From Lampropedia hyalina DSM 16112 (GTDB lineage Bacteria > Pseudomonadota > Gammaproteobacteria > Burkholderiales > Burkholderiaceae_C), in NCBI RefSeq assembly GCF_900129055.1, contig NZ_FQUZ01000023.1, forward strand, positions 1-51,246: a stretch of 51,246 nucleotides of DNA, in the 5' to 3' direction. Under the pieces are notes generated by a model. That model was not told the origin of the DNA. It saw nothing but the letters and a program-made list of their open reading frames with translations, and searched no databases. Shown here piece after piece: positions 7,885 to 16,341 of this stretch. Position 1 is the stretch's first letter. Each line of letters opens with the position of its first letter. The position numbers and the translations under genes are program-made.

Positions 7885-8643
7885 ATGCAACGATACAATT
7901 CTCTTTCCGCTCTGAACCGTACCCGCCTTCGCGTCTTGTCAGCCATCGTCATGATGGCTTTTTCGGGTGCGTCCCACGCGCTGTTTGAAGATGGTGATGC
8001 CCGCCGCGCGATTCTGGATTTGCGTGCGCGGTCTGAGCAGTTGCAGGCAGCCGATCAGAATACGCTCAACGAGATTCAGCAACTGCGCAACAGCCTGCTG
8101 GACTTGCAGAACCAGATTGGTGCCCTGCGCACTGAAATTGCGACATTGCGTGGCGAGAAGGAAGAACTCAACCGGCTGGTGGAACAGTACCAGCAGGGAG
8201 TGGACAGCCGTCTGCGCCAGTTCGAGCCGAAGCCGGTCGAATCCGATGGCATGGCCTTTCAGGCACAGCCTGCCGAGCAGCAGGCCTACGAGTCGGCATT
8301 GAACCTGTTGCGACAGGGTGAATTCGAATCTTCCAGAGATGCGTTCACGACATTTCTGAGGCAATACCCGCAAAGTGGCTACAGCGCGTCTGCGCGTTTC
8401 TGGCTGGGCAATGCCTACTATGCCACGCGCCAGTACCAGCCAGCCATTGAGCAGTTCAATGCCTTGCTGGCCAGCAATCCGCAACACGCACGCGCCCCGG
8501 AAGCGGCACTGTCGATTGCCAACAGCCAGATCGAACTCAAAAGTGTCGATGCGGCCCGCAAGACACTGGAGAATCTGGTAACCGTATATCCCGATTCCGA
8601 AGCGGCAGTGGCCGCCAGGGAACGGCTCTCGCGTCTGCGCTGA
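7885..8643 (+). CDS. cpoB: Cell division coordinator CpoB (YbgF)
   Basis: This 252-residue periplasmic protein has a signal peptide ending near SGASHA (residue about 32). A trimerising coiled coil spans about residues 42-110 (repeated LxxLxxQ patterns). TPR repeats follow from about 130 (AYESALNLLRQGEFESS, ARFWLGNAYYATRQYQPAI, AALSIANSQIEL). CpoB links PBP1B peptidoglycan synthesis with Tol-Pal constriction. It is the third gene of tolB-pal-cpoB, with length and domain order typical of the family. A second, downstream start is not needed because the signal peptide is complete here. Confidence 0.95.
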   Translation: MQRYNSLSALNRTRLRVLSAIVMMAFSGASHALFEDGDARRAILDLRARSEQLQAADQNTLNEIQQLRNSLLDLQNQIGALRTEIATLRGEKEELNRLVEQYQQGVDSRLRQFEPKPVESDGMAFQAQPAEQQAYESALNLLRQGEFESSRDAFTTFLRQYPQSGYSASARFWLGNAYYATRQYQPAIEQFNALLASNPQHARAPEAALSIANSQIELKSVDAARKTLENLVTVYPDSEAAVAARERLSRLR

Positions 8644-8662
8644 TGCGGGTGTCATTTAGCGC

Positions 8663-9517
8663 ATGACCGTGCAATTGCCAGAGCCGGCTGCCGCAGTGCC
8701 AGCCGGTGGCTTCTCCCATTCTGCCGATGCAGTTGATTTTGAACGCCGATTTGGTGGATTGGCGCGTCTGTACGGTCGCCAGGGAGCGCAGCAGATTGCC
8801 CAGGCGCGGGTCGCAGTGGTGGGCATTGGCGGTGTAGGCTCATGGGCAGCGGAGGCTCTGGCGCGCAGCGGTGTGGCGCAACTGGTGCTGGTGGACCTGG
8901 ACAATGTCGCGGAATCCAACATCAATCGGCAAATCCACGCCACCAGCCTGACCTTGGGGCAACCCAAGGTGCAGGCCATGCGCGAACGCATCGCCCTGAT
9001 TCATCCATCCTGCCGGGTGCATGAGGTGGAAGACTTTGTGGATGAAGACAATGTGGGCCAGATTCTCGGGGCCTGTTCCCTGACCGCTGTGATCGATGCC
9101 TGCGATCAGGTGCGGGCCAAGGCCGCGATGGCGTACTGGTGCGGGCAGCAACGGTTGCCGTTCATCAGTGTCGGTGCGGCAGGCGGGCGAAAAAGTGCCC
9201 ACCAGATGGAAATTGCCGACCTGGGAGCCGTGACCCACGATCCGCTGCTGGCGCAGTTGCGCTACCGTTTGCGCAAACATTACGGTGCGGAAAAACGCCC
9301 CCATAAACCCTTGGGCGTTCCGTGCATATTCAGCCGCGAAGCCGTGGTGCGCGCACACCAGGCCGATACGGCCGATGGTGGCAGCCAGGCGTGCGAGGTG
9401 CAGGCCGACCACAGCCTCAACTGTGCAGGCTATGGCTCCAGCGTGGCGGTGACGGCGAGTTTTGGCATGGCGGCAGCGGGCTGGATCATGCAGCAGTTGG
9501 CGCGCAAGCGTGGTTGA
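8663..9517 (+). CDS. tcdA: tRNA threonylcarbamoyladenosine dehydratase TcdA
   Basis: This 284-residue member of the ThiF/E1-like family activates and cyclises t6A37 in ANN-decoding tRNAs to ct6A. The Rossmann nucleotide site is at about 50-75 (VVGIGGVGSWAAEALARSG), with the family sequence SNINRQIHA at about 89 and the C-terminal KRPHKPLGVPCIF region at about 210-225. A C-terminal hydrophobic segment (SFGMAAAGWIMQQL) is common in TcdA and associates it with the membrane. It starts 19 bases after cpoB on the same strand and directly precedes tRNA-Lys, an ANN-decoding substrate class. Confidence 0.93.
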   Translation: MTVQLPEPAAAVPAGGFSHSADAVDFERRFGGLARLYGRQGAQQIAQARVAVVGIGGVGSWAAEALARSGVAQLVLVDLDNVAESNINRQIHATSLTLGQPKVQAMRERIALIHPSCRVHEVEDFVDEDNVGQILGACSLTAVIDACDQVRAKAAMAYWCGQQRLPFISVGAAGGRKSAHQMEIADLGAVTHDPLLAQLRYRLRKHYGAEKRPHKPLGVPCIFSREAVVRAHQADTADGGSQACEVQADHSLNCAGYGSSVAVTASFGMAAAGWIMQQLARKRG

Positions 9518-9580
9518 TACAACCGATTGGCCAGGCGTATTTTTTGGGAAAGTACAGGAATTCTGTGTGCAAGCTTGTGC

Positions 9581-9586
9581 TATAAT
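9581..9586 (+). promoter_or_regulatory. -10 element of the tRNA-Lys promoter
   Basis: A consensus TATAAT lies 41 bases upstream of the mature tRNA-Lys 5' end. No strong TTGACA-like -35 is visible at the ideal distance. Confidence 0.55.
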
Positions 9587-9626
9587 CTCGGTCTTTCGCA
9601 AGAAGCGAAGCTTTTTACGAAAAGTG

Positions 9627-9702
9627 GGGACGTTAGCTCAGTTGGTAGAGCAGCGGACTTTTAATCCGTTTGTCACAGGTTCGACCCCTGTACGTCCCAC
9701 CA
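9627..9702 (+). tRNA. tRNA-Lys(TTT)
   Basis: The acceptor strands GGGACGT and ACGTCCC pair fully. The D-arm TAGCTCAGTTGGTAGAGC, the anticodon loop CTTTTAA (TTT) and the T-loop TTCGACC are canonical. CCA is encoded at 9700-9702. Confidence 0.98.
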
Positions 9703-9707
9703 ATTCA

Positions 9708-9745
9708 AAGGGTTGCAAAGGTTTTTCCTTGCAGCCCTTTTTGCT
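9708..9745 (+). terminator. Terminator after tRNA-Lys
   Basis: GGGTTGCAAAGG and CCTTGCAGCCC form a stem with a one-base bulge, followed by TTTTT. It lies a few bases past the tRNA-Lys CCA. Confidence 0.8.
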
Positions 9746-9782
9746 TTTCTGTTCAGAGGGTGTGTCTCCAAGGGGTATTCCG

Positions 9783-10220
9783 ATGCAGTTACAGGGAATC
9801 AAAAGGCGGGTGGTGTATGTGGCCTTGTACGAGGCCATTGCGATTGCGGTCTCCAGTCTGGGGCTGGCGTTGGCCAGCAGCCACGATGTTCACATGGCAC
9901 TGCCTGCGGCGGTGGCTGCATCGGCCATTGCGATGGCCTGGAATTATGTCTTCAACCTGTTTTTCGAGCGGTGGGAGGCACGCCAGCAGGTCAAGGGGCG
10001 CAGTCTGCGCCGACGCATCGTGCATGCCATCGGGTTTGAAGGCGGGCTGGTATTCTTTCTGGTGCCCCTGTTTGCCTGGCGGTTCGAGGTCAGCCTGTGG
10101 CATGCGTTTGTGATGGATTTCGCGCTGATGGTGTTTTTTCTGGTGTACACCTTTGTCTTCAGCTGGTGTTTCGACAAGGTGTTTGGCCTACCGGCTTCTG
10201 CCCAGCCAGTAGCCGCCTGA
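9783..10220 (+). CDS. PACE-family (AceI-like) efflux transporter
   Basis: This 145-residue protein has four membrane helices arranged as two copies of the bacterial transmembrane pair domain. Each copy starts with a short basic/aromatic stretch (RRVVYVALYEAIAIAV and RRIVHAIGFEGGLVFF) and ends with an N/D-Y-x-F motif (WNYVFNLFFERWEA; VYTFVFSWCFDKVF). PACE proteins export cationic biocides such as chlorhexidine and natural polyamines, driven by protons. The acidic residue in the first helix (E17) is the expected essential carboxylate. The start at 9783 follows AAGGGG. It stands alone between tRNA-Lys and cysE. Confidence 0.9.
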   Translation: MQLQGIKRRVVYVALYEAIAIAVSSLGLALASSHDVHMALPAAVAASAIAMAWNYVFNLFFERWEARQQVKGRSLRRRIVHAIGFEGGLVFFLVPLFAWRFEVSLWHAFVMDFALMVFFLVYTFVFSWCFDKVFGLPASAQPVAA

Positions 10221-10279
10221 TCGGGCAGTTTGTCATAATGGCAGGCTGGTTGTTTATTCCCACGTTGAAATATTGACCC

Positions 10280-11065
10280 ATGTTCTCCCGTCTGCGCTCC
10301 GATGTCCGCTGCGTGCTTGAACGCGATCCTGCTGCGCGTAACACCTGGGAGGTTCTGACCTGTTACCCTGGGCTGCACGCCATCGTGTTGCATCGGCTGG
10401 CCCACTGGTTCTGGCAGCGGCAATGGCATTGGCTGGGACGCTTTACCTCCCACTGTGCCCGCTGGCTCACGGGCATCGAGATTCACCCTGGTGCGCGCAT
10501 TGGCGAGCGTGTCTTCATCGACCACGGCATGGGGGTGGTGATTGGAGAGACGGCCGAGGTGGGCGATGGTTCCACCATTTATCAGGGGGTGACGCTGGGC
10601 GGTACGTCGCTGACCAAGGGCAGCAAACGCCATCCGACGATTGGCCGGGATGTGATCGTGGGAGCCGGTGCACAGGTGCTGGGCGGCTTCACGGTGGGCG
10701 ATGGTGCGAAGATCGGCAGCAATTCGGTGGTCACCAAAGCGGTGCCGGCTGGAGCCACGGCGGTGGGCAATCCGGCACGCATCATCGTGCAGAAGACCGA
10801 TGCACAGCGCGAGCAGGCGGCCTCGCGCAAGGGCTTCAGTGCCTATGGGGTGACGCAGGGCGATGACCCGGTGGCCCAAACGCTGCGGGGTCTGATCGAC
10901 GCCGCTGCGACGCATGAGGAGCAGGTGGCCTTGCTGTGGCAGGCGTTGGAATCCTTGCGCAGTGGCCTGGCGGCCGATGTGCCACCTCCCCCGGCTGCGG
11001 CACAGACCGATGCGCCTGCCGAAGGCTCCCAGGCAGATCGGCTGCGCGATCTGATCGGCAAGTGA
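10280..11065 (+). CDS. cysE: Serine O-acetyltransferase CysE
   Basis: This 261-residue enzyme makes O-acetylserine from serine and acetyl-CoA, the first step of cysteine synthesis. It has the short N-terminal helical domain of epsilon-type SATs and a left-handed beta-helix of hexapeptide repeats (about 60-175: [40 protein letters not shown]). The catalytic His/Asp pair lies in the FIDHGMG region. A low-complexity Pro/Ala C-terminal tail (about 225-250) is a lineage-specific addition. livH begins only 22 bases downstream, so cysE may be cotranscribed with the liv operon. Confidence 0.95.
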   Translation: MFSRLRSDVRCVLERDPAARNTWEVLTCYPGLHAIVLHRLAHWFWQRQWHWLGRFTSHCARWLTGIEIHPGARIGERVFIDHGMGVVIGETAEVGDGSTIYQGVTLGGTSLTKGSKRHPTIGRDVIVGAGAQVLGGFTVGDGAKIGSNSVVTKAVPAGATAVGNPARIIVQKTDAQREQAASRKGFSAYGVTQGDDPVAQTLRGLIDAAATHEEQVALLWQALESLRSGLAADVPPPPAAAQTDAPAEGSQADRLRDLIGK

Positions 11066-11087
11066 CGGCAGCGGGCAGGGGCGCGAC

Positions 11088-12041
11088 ATGGGCATGGAAC
11101 TGCTGCTGATCGCGCTGCTCAACGGCATCGGCTATGGCCTGCTGTTGTTCATGCTCAGTGCCGGGCTGACGCTCATCATGAGCATGATGGGGGTCATCAA
11201 CTTCGCCCATGCCAGTTTTTACATGCTGGGAGCCTATCTGGCCTACAGCATTTCGCAGGTGCTGGGCTTCTGGCCTGCTTTGTTGCTGGCTCCGCTGGCG
11301 GTGGGGGGGCTGGGTGCATTGTTTGAACGCTATGCCTTGCGGCGGGTTCATGCCCACGGGCATGTGGCCGAATTGCTGGTGACATTTGGTCTGTCGTTTC
11401 TGGTGCTGGAGCTGGTGCAACTGGTGTGGGGCAAGTCGTCGGTTCCGTATGAGTTGCCTCCCGCCTTGCAGGGGTCGCTGTTCTCGCTGTTTGGCGTGCA
11501 ATTCCCGCGTTCGCGGGCCTTCATCATGCTGGTGGCGGTGCTGATGCTGGGCGGGTTGTGGCTGGTGCTGACGCGCACCCGGCTGGGACTGGTGATTCAG
11601 GCCGCGCTCACGCACCCGGAGATGGCGCAGGCCCTGGGACACAATGTGCCGCGTGTCTTCATGCTGGTGTTTGGCGGTGGCGCGGCACTGGCGGCACTGG
11701 CCGGGGTCATCGGTGGCAATACTTACGTCACCGAGCCGGGCATGGCCTTGTCGGTGGGGTCGATCATTTTCGTGGTGGTGGTGGTGGGTGGCATGGGGTC
11801 GCTGGGCGGGGCGTTCCTGGCTTCGCTGCTCATCGGCCTGTTACAGAATCTGGCAGTGGTGCTGGATGTCTCGCTGCTCGATGGCCTGCACCTGCTGGGG
11901 GTGGCGGTGAACGAGCGCAACTGGTCGTATCCGCTGTTGCGCATCACGCTGGCGCAGATCGCTCCCATCCTTCCTTACGCGCTGCTGGTACTGGTGCTGG
12001 TATTGCGCCCGCGTGGCCTGCTGGGCCAGCGCGAGGGGTGA
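11088..12041 (+). CDS. livH: Branched-chain amino acid type ABC permease (LivH)
   Basis: This 317-residue inner-membrane permease has about eight hydrophobic helices and the LivH N-terminal pattern ALLNGIGYGLLLFMLSAG followed by GLTLIMSMMGVINFAHAS. It would form the membrane channel with LivM for a hydrophobic or branched-chain substrate (leucine, urea or short-chain amide types occur in this family). The stop overlaps the livM start by one base (TGATG). No periplasmic binding protein gene is present beside it, so the substrate cannot be assigned. Confidence 0.9.
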   Translation: MGMELLLIALLNGIGYGLLLFMLSAGLTLIMSMMGVINFAHASFYMLGAYLAYSISQVLGFWPALLLAPLAVGGLGALFERYALRRVHAHGHVAELLVTFGLSFLVLELVQLVWGKSSVPYELPPALQGSLFSLFGVQFPRSRAFIMLVAVLMLGGLWLVLTRTRLGLVIQAALTHPEMAQALGHNVPRVFMLVFGGGAALAALAGVIGGNTYVTEPGMALSVGSIIFVVVVVGGMGSLGGAFLASLLIGLLQNLAVVLDVSLLDGLHLLGVAVNERNWSYPLLRITLAQIAPILPYALLVLVLVLRPRGLLGQREG

Positions 12042-13345
12042 TGGGCATGAAGCAGCCGCACCGCAATACGGCCATCGATGGCATGTCTTTCTGGAGCCGC
12101 AGCAGCGTCGCTGGGGCGATCTGGCTTGGTTTTGCGTCGGCACTGGCGGTGGCACCGTGGCTGTTCGACAGCAGTCTGGCTCTGACCATGCTCACGCAAA
12201 TCGGCTACCTGGTGGTGATCTGCCTCAGTTACAACATCCTGTTGGGGCAGGGTGGCATGCTCAGTTTTGGCCATGTCGTGTATGTCGGCATGGGGGCGTT
12301 TGCCACCGTGCATGTGCTCAACCGGGTGGGAGACGGCGCATTCTGGTGGCCGGTGAGCCTGTTGCCGCTGGTTGGTGGGCTGGCGGCGGCACTCGTGGCA
12401 GCGGTGTTGGGCTTTGTGAGCGTGCGCCGGGGTGGAACCACTTTTGCCATGATTACGCTGGGTCTGGGTGAACTGGTGGCGGCAGTGGCCCTGATGTTGC
12501 CGGGCGTATTCGGCGGAGAGGGCGGCATTGCCACCGACCGCGTGGTGGGTGAGCCGGTGCTGGGCATCAGCTTCGGCCCCCCTGTCGAACTCTATTATCT
12601 GGTCGCGCTCTGGTGCCTGGTGTGTACTGCGCTGATGTTCGCCTTCACCCGCACCCCGCTGGGGCGGATGCTCAACGCCGTGCGCGACAACCCGCAGCGC
12701 GTCGCCTTCGTGGGCTATGACCCGCAACGTGTGCGCTACCGTGCGCTGGTGATTTCTGCCTTTTTTGCGGGCATTGGTGGGGCCTTGATGGCCCTGCATC
12801 TGGAGATGGTCACCGCTTCCGACAGCTTCAGTCATGAACGCTCGGCAGCCTACCTGCTGTTCACTTTTGTGGGCGGGGTGGGCGCGTTCGTTGGCCCCAT
12901 CATCGGCGCAGTGCTGATGGTGCTGACCACCATTGGCCTGTCGCAGTTCACCCTCGCCTGGAAGCTCTATCTGGGACTGCTGTTCATGCTGATGGTCATG
13001 TTCGCGCCTTCCGGTGTGGTGGGCATCTTGCGCTGGCATGGACAGGTGGTGCGCCAGCGGCGCGTGGGGTCGATGGCCATGCCCTATCTCGGTCTGTGGC
13101 TGGCTGCGGCATGGGCGGTGACGGCCACTGCCGTGCTGGTGGAAATGCTTTACCACCTGCAACTGGGCAGCATCACTGGGCATGAACTGCATTTTCTCGG
13201 GCTGGTGCTGGACGTGGCATCGCCCCGCGACTGGACGCTGGCCGTGCTGGCAGCCCTGACCGGATTGGGGCTGCTGGTGGCCGCGCAACGGCGTGCGCGC
13301 CAGCGTTGGCAGCGCATTGAAAGCGGGGATGCCCATGACGCATGA
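12041..13345 (+). CDS. livM: Branched-chain amino acid type ABC permease (LivM), with C-terminal extension
   Basis: This 434-residue permease partner of LivH is translationally coupled to it through TGATG. The LivM core (about 30-330) carries SYNILLGQGGMLSFGHVVYVGMGAF, the RRGGTTFAMITLGLGEL loop and the conserved RVAFVGYDPQRVRY cytoplasmic motif. After the normal end there are about 100 extra residues with two or three further hydrophobic segments and a basic tail (RRARQRW). This makes it longer than a typical LivM (about 300-420). It is followed by livG, overlapping by eleven bases. Confidence 0.9.
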   Translation: MGMKQPHRNTAIDGMSFWSRSSVAGAIWLGFASALAVAPWLFDSSLALTMLTQIGYLVVICLSYNILLGQGGMLSFGHVVYVGMGAFATVHVLNRVGDGAFWWPVSLLPLVGGLAAALVAAVLGFVSVRRGGTTFAMITLGLGELVAAVALMLPGVFGGEGGIATDRVVGEPVLGISFGPPVELYYLVALWCLVCTALMFAFTRTPLGRMLNAVRDNPQRVAFVGYDPQRVRYRALVISAFFAGIGGALMALHLEMVTASDSFSHERSAAYLLFTFVGGVGAFVGPIIGAVLMVLTTIGLSQFTLAWKLYLGLLFMLMVMFAPSGVVGILRWHGQVVRQRRVGSMAMPYLGLWLAAAWAVTATAVLVEMLYHLQLGSITGHELHFLGLVLDVASPRDWTLAVLAALTGLGLLVAAQRRARQRWQRIESGDAHDA

Positions 13346-14129
13346 TGCGCCCGTGCTGCAACTGCGCGACATTCATCGCCACTTTGGCGCGACGGCCATC
13401 ATCCGGGGCGTGAATCTGGCGGTGCGGGCGGGAGAGCGCGTGGCCTTGATCGGCCCCAACGGGGCGGGCAAATCCACGCTGTTCAACCTCATCAGCGGCG
13501 CGCTTGCACCTTCGGCCGGGGAGATTCGCCTGCTGGGTCGGCCCATACAGGGCATGCGCCCCGAAAAAATCCACCGGCTTGGATTGGCGCGCAGCTTTCA
13601 GGTCAGCAGCCTGTTCGAGCAGCTCAGCGTGCAGGAGAATCTGCGCTGCGCCCTGCTGTGGTCGCAGGGCTACCGCTACAGCTTCTGGCATTTTCTGGCG
13701 CGTCAGCCGCGCCTGAATACCGCAGTGGCGCAGTGGCTGGAGCGACTGGGCTTGCAGACGCAACGCCACGAGGCCGTGCGCAACCTCAGCTATGCCCAGC
13801 AACGTGCCCTGGAACTGGGCGTGACGCTGGCCGGGGGCGCATCCGTCATCCTGCTGGACGAACCCACCGCAGGCATGAGCCGGGACGAAACCCGCCACTT
13901 CGTGGCACTGATTCGCCAGATCACCGAAGGCAAGACCCTGCTGGTCGTGGAACACGACATGGACGTGGTCTTCGGTCTGGCCGACCGCATTGCCGTGCTG
14001 GTGCAAGGCCAGATCATGGCCTGCGACAGCCCGGCGGCCGTGCGCGACAACCCTGCCGTGCAACAAGCGTATCTGGGCGCATTGCCACCATTGAGAGACG
14101 AACCGAACGGGCAGGAAAACCATGCTTGA
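13335..14129 (+). CDS. livG: Branched-chain amino acid type ABC ATPase LivG
   Basis: This 264-residue ATPase energises the LivHM permease. Walker A (GPNGAGKST) is near residue 41, a modified signature (NLSYAQQRALE) near 155, Walker B (VILLDEP) near 175 and the switch His (VEHDMD) near 210. The C-terminal LivG tail (AYLG) is present. The start at 13335 follows GCGGGGA and overlaps the end of livM. An in-frame ATG two codons upstream is an alternative. It overlaps livF by eight bases. Confidence 0.92.
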   Translation: MTHDAPVLQLRDIHRHFGATAIIRGVNLAVRAGERVALIGPNGAGKSTLFNLISGALAPSAGEIRLLGRPIQGMRPEKIHRLGLARSFQVSSLFEQLSVQENLRCALLWSQGYRYSFWHFLARQPRLNTAVAQWLERLGLQTQRHEAVRNLSYAQQRALELGVTLAGGASVILLDEPTAGMSRDETRHFVALIRQITEGKTLLVVEHDMDVVFGLADRIAVLVQGQIMACDSPAAVRDNPAVQQAYLGALPPLRDEPNGQENHA

Positions 14130-14847
14130 AGTGCGCGATCTCCACGCCGGATACGGCAAAAGCCATGTGCTGCATGGCGTGGATTTCTGCATTCAGCCGG
14201 GTGACATCGTCGCCTTGCTGGGCCGCAATGGCTCGGGCCGCTCCACCACCGCCAAGGCCATCATGGGGCTGATCGCGTGCCAAGGGATGGTGCGCTGGTC
14301 GGCAGCAGCGGGCATGGTTGATCTGGTCGGGCGCAAGCCTTTTGAAATCGCCCGCCTTGGCATTGGCTATGTGCCCGAGAACCGCGATATTTTTCCGCGC
14401 CTGACGGTATTGCAAAACCTGTTGCTGGGGCAGAAATCGGGCGGCCAACGCTCTGCGTCTGCGGCCGGGTGGATGTTGGACGATGCGTGGAGTCTTTTCC
14501 CGGTACTGCGTGAACGCGCGGCGGTGCAGGCCGGGCGTTTGTCGGGTGGCGAGCAGCAGATGCTGGCCTTGTGCCGCACCATGATGGGAAACCCGCAACT
14601 GGTGCTGATCGATGAGCCATCCGAAGGACTGGCCCCGCAGATGGTGCAACAGGTTGCCCGGTTCATGCTGGCCCTGCGCGAGCGCGGAGTGGCCGTACTA
14701 TTGATGGAGCAGAAACTGCAATTCGCGCTGGAAATTGCCAACCGCTGCCTGCTCATGGGACATGGTCGCATCGTCTTTGATGGCACTCCAGCACAGTTGC
14801 TGGCCGATGCCACGCTCAGCCGCCAGTGGCTGGAGGTGGCGGGGTGA
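14122..14847 (+). CDS. livF: Branched-chain amino acid type ABC ATPase LivF with Arg in Walker A
   Basis: This 241-residue partner ATPase of LivG overlaps livG by eight bases. The family layout is intact: a signature (LSGGEQQML) near 136, Walker B (LVLIDEP) near 157 and the switch residue. The Walker A is GRNGSGRST, however, so the phosphate-binding lysine is replaced by arginine, read directly from CGC at about 14245. The Q in the H-loop position (LLMEQKL) is normal for LivF. If the lysine is needed, LivG would carry the active ATP site. Some families tolerate this change. Confidence 0.88.
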   Translation: MLEVRDLHAGYGKSHVLHGVDFCIQPGDIVALLGRNGSGRSTTAKAIMGLIACQGMVRWSAAAGMVDLVGRKPFEIARLGIGYVPENRDIFPRLTVLQNLLLGQKSGGQRSASAAGWMLDDAWSLFPVLRERAAVQAGRLSGGEQQMLALCRTMMGNPQLVLIDEPSEGLAPQMVQQVARFMLALRERGVAVLLMEQKLQFALEIANRCLLMGHGRIVFDGTPAQLLADATLSRQWLEVAG

Positions 14848-14869
14848 AAGTGGATGTGGTGGAAGGGGC

Positions 14870-15472
14870 TCAGGCAGAAGCAGTGGTCACCCGGCGGGCA
14901 CCATTGAAGCGTTGCTTCCAGTAGCTGATTTCCATGTTCTCAATGCGGATCACTGCGCCCGCGCGCGGTGCATGGATGAAGCGGCCATTGCCCAGGTAAA
15001 TGCCCACATGGCTGTAGCGGCGTTTCATGGTATTGAAAAACACCAGATCGCCGGGGGCCAGTTCGTGCTTTTCGATCTTCTCGGTGGCATGGGCCTGTTC
15101 GGCGGCGGTGCGCGGCAGTTTCAGGCCCAGTGAACGCTGGTAGAGCGACAGCACAAAGCCGCTGCAATCAAAACCCTTGTCCAGGCTCTGCCCACCATAG
15201 ACATAAGGCTTGCCCAGATAACCCAGTGCCGTGACCACCACATGCGACATTGGCTCTGTACCATGCCGTGCCCGTGGAGCCTGAAGCTGTGCCCGACCGG
15301 CTGTGGTGGGGGTGCTGCTGCCCGGCAGGGACTGAAGGGATGTGGCAGCTTTCAACTGTTTCTGCGCAAAAGCCCCCAGCGGATCGTCGGCGAGGGGGGA
15401 GGCATGGCTGGCGTGAGAGGACAGTCCCAGAAGCAGGGCTGCAAGGCATGAAGAAATGGCTGGTTTTTTCAT
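14870..15472 (-). CDS. NlpC/P60 cell-wall endopeptidase
   Basis: This 200-residue secreted hydrolase cleaves peptide bonds in peptidoglycan stems. The signal peptide runs from MKKPAISSC to about SHAS (residue 28), a Ser/Thr-rich linker follows, and the NlpC/P60 domain covers about 80-195. The catalytic Cys lies in GFDCSGF (about 103), the His in YSHVGIYLG (about 153), with a third polar residue in FIHAP (about 168). The start at 15472 is chosen because it begins the signal peptide; six codons upstream also read M. It is convergent with livF, with only 22 bases between them. Confidence 0.9.
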   Translation of the reverse strand: MKKPAISSCLAALLLGLSSHASHASPLADDPLGAFAQKQLKAATSLQSLPGSSTPTTAGRAQLQAPRARHGTEPMSHVVVTALGYLGKPYVYGGQSLDKGFDCSGFVLSLYQRSLGLKLPRTAAEQAHATEKIEKHELAPGDLVFFNTMKRRYSHVGIYLGNGRFIHAPRAGAVIRIENMEISYWKQRFNGARRVTTASA

Positions 15473-15513
15473 GGGGCAGAATATTAGCACATGATGATAA
15501 ATTGAAAATCAGA

Positions 15514-15550
15514 AAAAACATTCAATTATTTGATTTGATTGAATGTTTTT
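15514..15550. repeat. AT-rich 13-bp inverted repeat between divergent genes
   Basis: AAAAACATTCAAT at 15514-15526 and its exact complement at 15538-15550 flank an 11-base AT-rich centre. It sits in the divergent region between the NlpC/P60 gene and the isochorismatase-like gene. It could be an operator, or a bidirectional terminator left from an earlier arrangement. Confidence 0.5.
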
Positions 15551-15725
15551 GTTGATTTTCGGTGAGAAAGACCGCGCTCGCCATGGGCGGACAGAGCGTG
15601 AATGCGGGAACAGGGCACTGCGTGTACGGCTTTTGTCGCTGGTGTGAGCGATTCCCGCTAGCATACACGCTGTTTTCATCATTTTTACGGTTTTTTATCT
15701 CCAATTGGAAGAAGGATGTTTGCCG

Positions 15726-16331
15726 ATGTTGCTTGAAGCCGATCAATCCCAACTGGTCTTGGTGGATTACCAGGAGAAGCTCATGCCTGCCATCCATGAA
15801 CATGGGCAGGTGCTGGACAATGCCGTGACGCTGGGCAAGCTGGCGCAGGTGTTCCAGGTTCCTTGCTGGGGCACGGAGCAGAACCCCGAAAAACTCGGTG
15901 TCAATGCCGATGTCATCCGCGCACTGTGTCAGCAGACTGTGGCCAAGATGTGTTTCGGTGCAGGCTACGATGGCTTGCTGGAAGTGTTGCGTCCGCCCGT
16001 TCGCCAGCCATCGGGCAATGCCCGCAGCCTGCCCAAGCATTTGCAGAGGCCGCGCGAGGAGCAGGGCGAAACCCGCGACCAGATCGTGATTGCCGGTTGT
16101 GAGGCGCATGTATGCCTGTTGCAGACTGCACTGGAACTGCTGCAAGAGGATTTCGTGGTCTGGGTGGTGACGGATGCGTGCAGCTCGCGTACCGAGCGCA
16201 ACCGCGATGCGGCCTTTGACCGGCTGGCCTCTGCGGGAGCGGAACTGGTCACGACTGAAATGGTGGCTTTTGAGTGGTGCCGCTCGGCGGAAAACCCCCG
16301 GTTCCGCGAAATGCTGGAACTCATCAAGTAA
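15726..16331 (+). CDS. Isochorismatase-like cysteine hydrolase (YcaC type)
   Basis: This 201-residue enzyme of the isochorismatase-like family has the catalytic triad in order: Asp in LVLVDYQ (about 16), Lys in VAKMCFGA (about 77) and Cys in GCEAHVC (about 125). The reaction of YcaC-like members is poorly defined (amide or isochorismate-like hydrolysis). The start at 15726 follows AGAAGGA; a longer frame has no reason to be used. It converges with rmuC, leaving ten bases between stops. Nothing nearby indicates a substrate. Confidence 0.88.
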   Translation: MLLEADQSQLVLVDYQEKLMPAIHEHGQVLDNAVTLGKLAQVFQVPCWGTEQNPEKLGVNADVIRALCQQTVAKMCFGAGYDGLLEVLRPPVRQPSGNARSLPKHLQRPREEQGETRDQIVIAGCEAHVCLLQTALELLQEDFVVWVVTDACSSRTERNRDAAFDRLASAGAELVTTEMVAFEWCRSAENPRFREMLELIK

Positions 16332-16341
16332 TTCGGATGGT

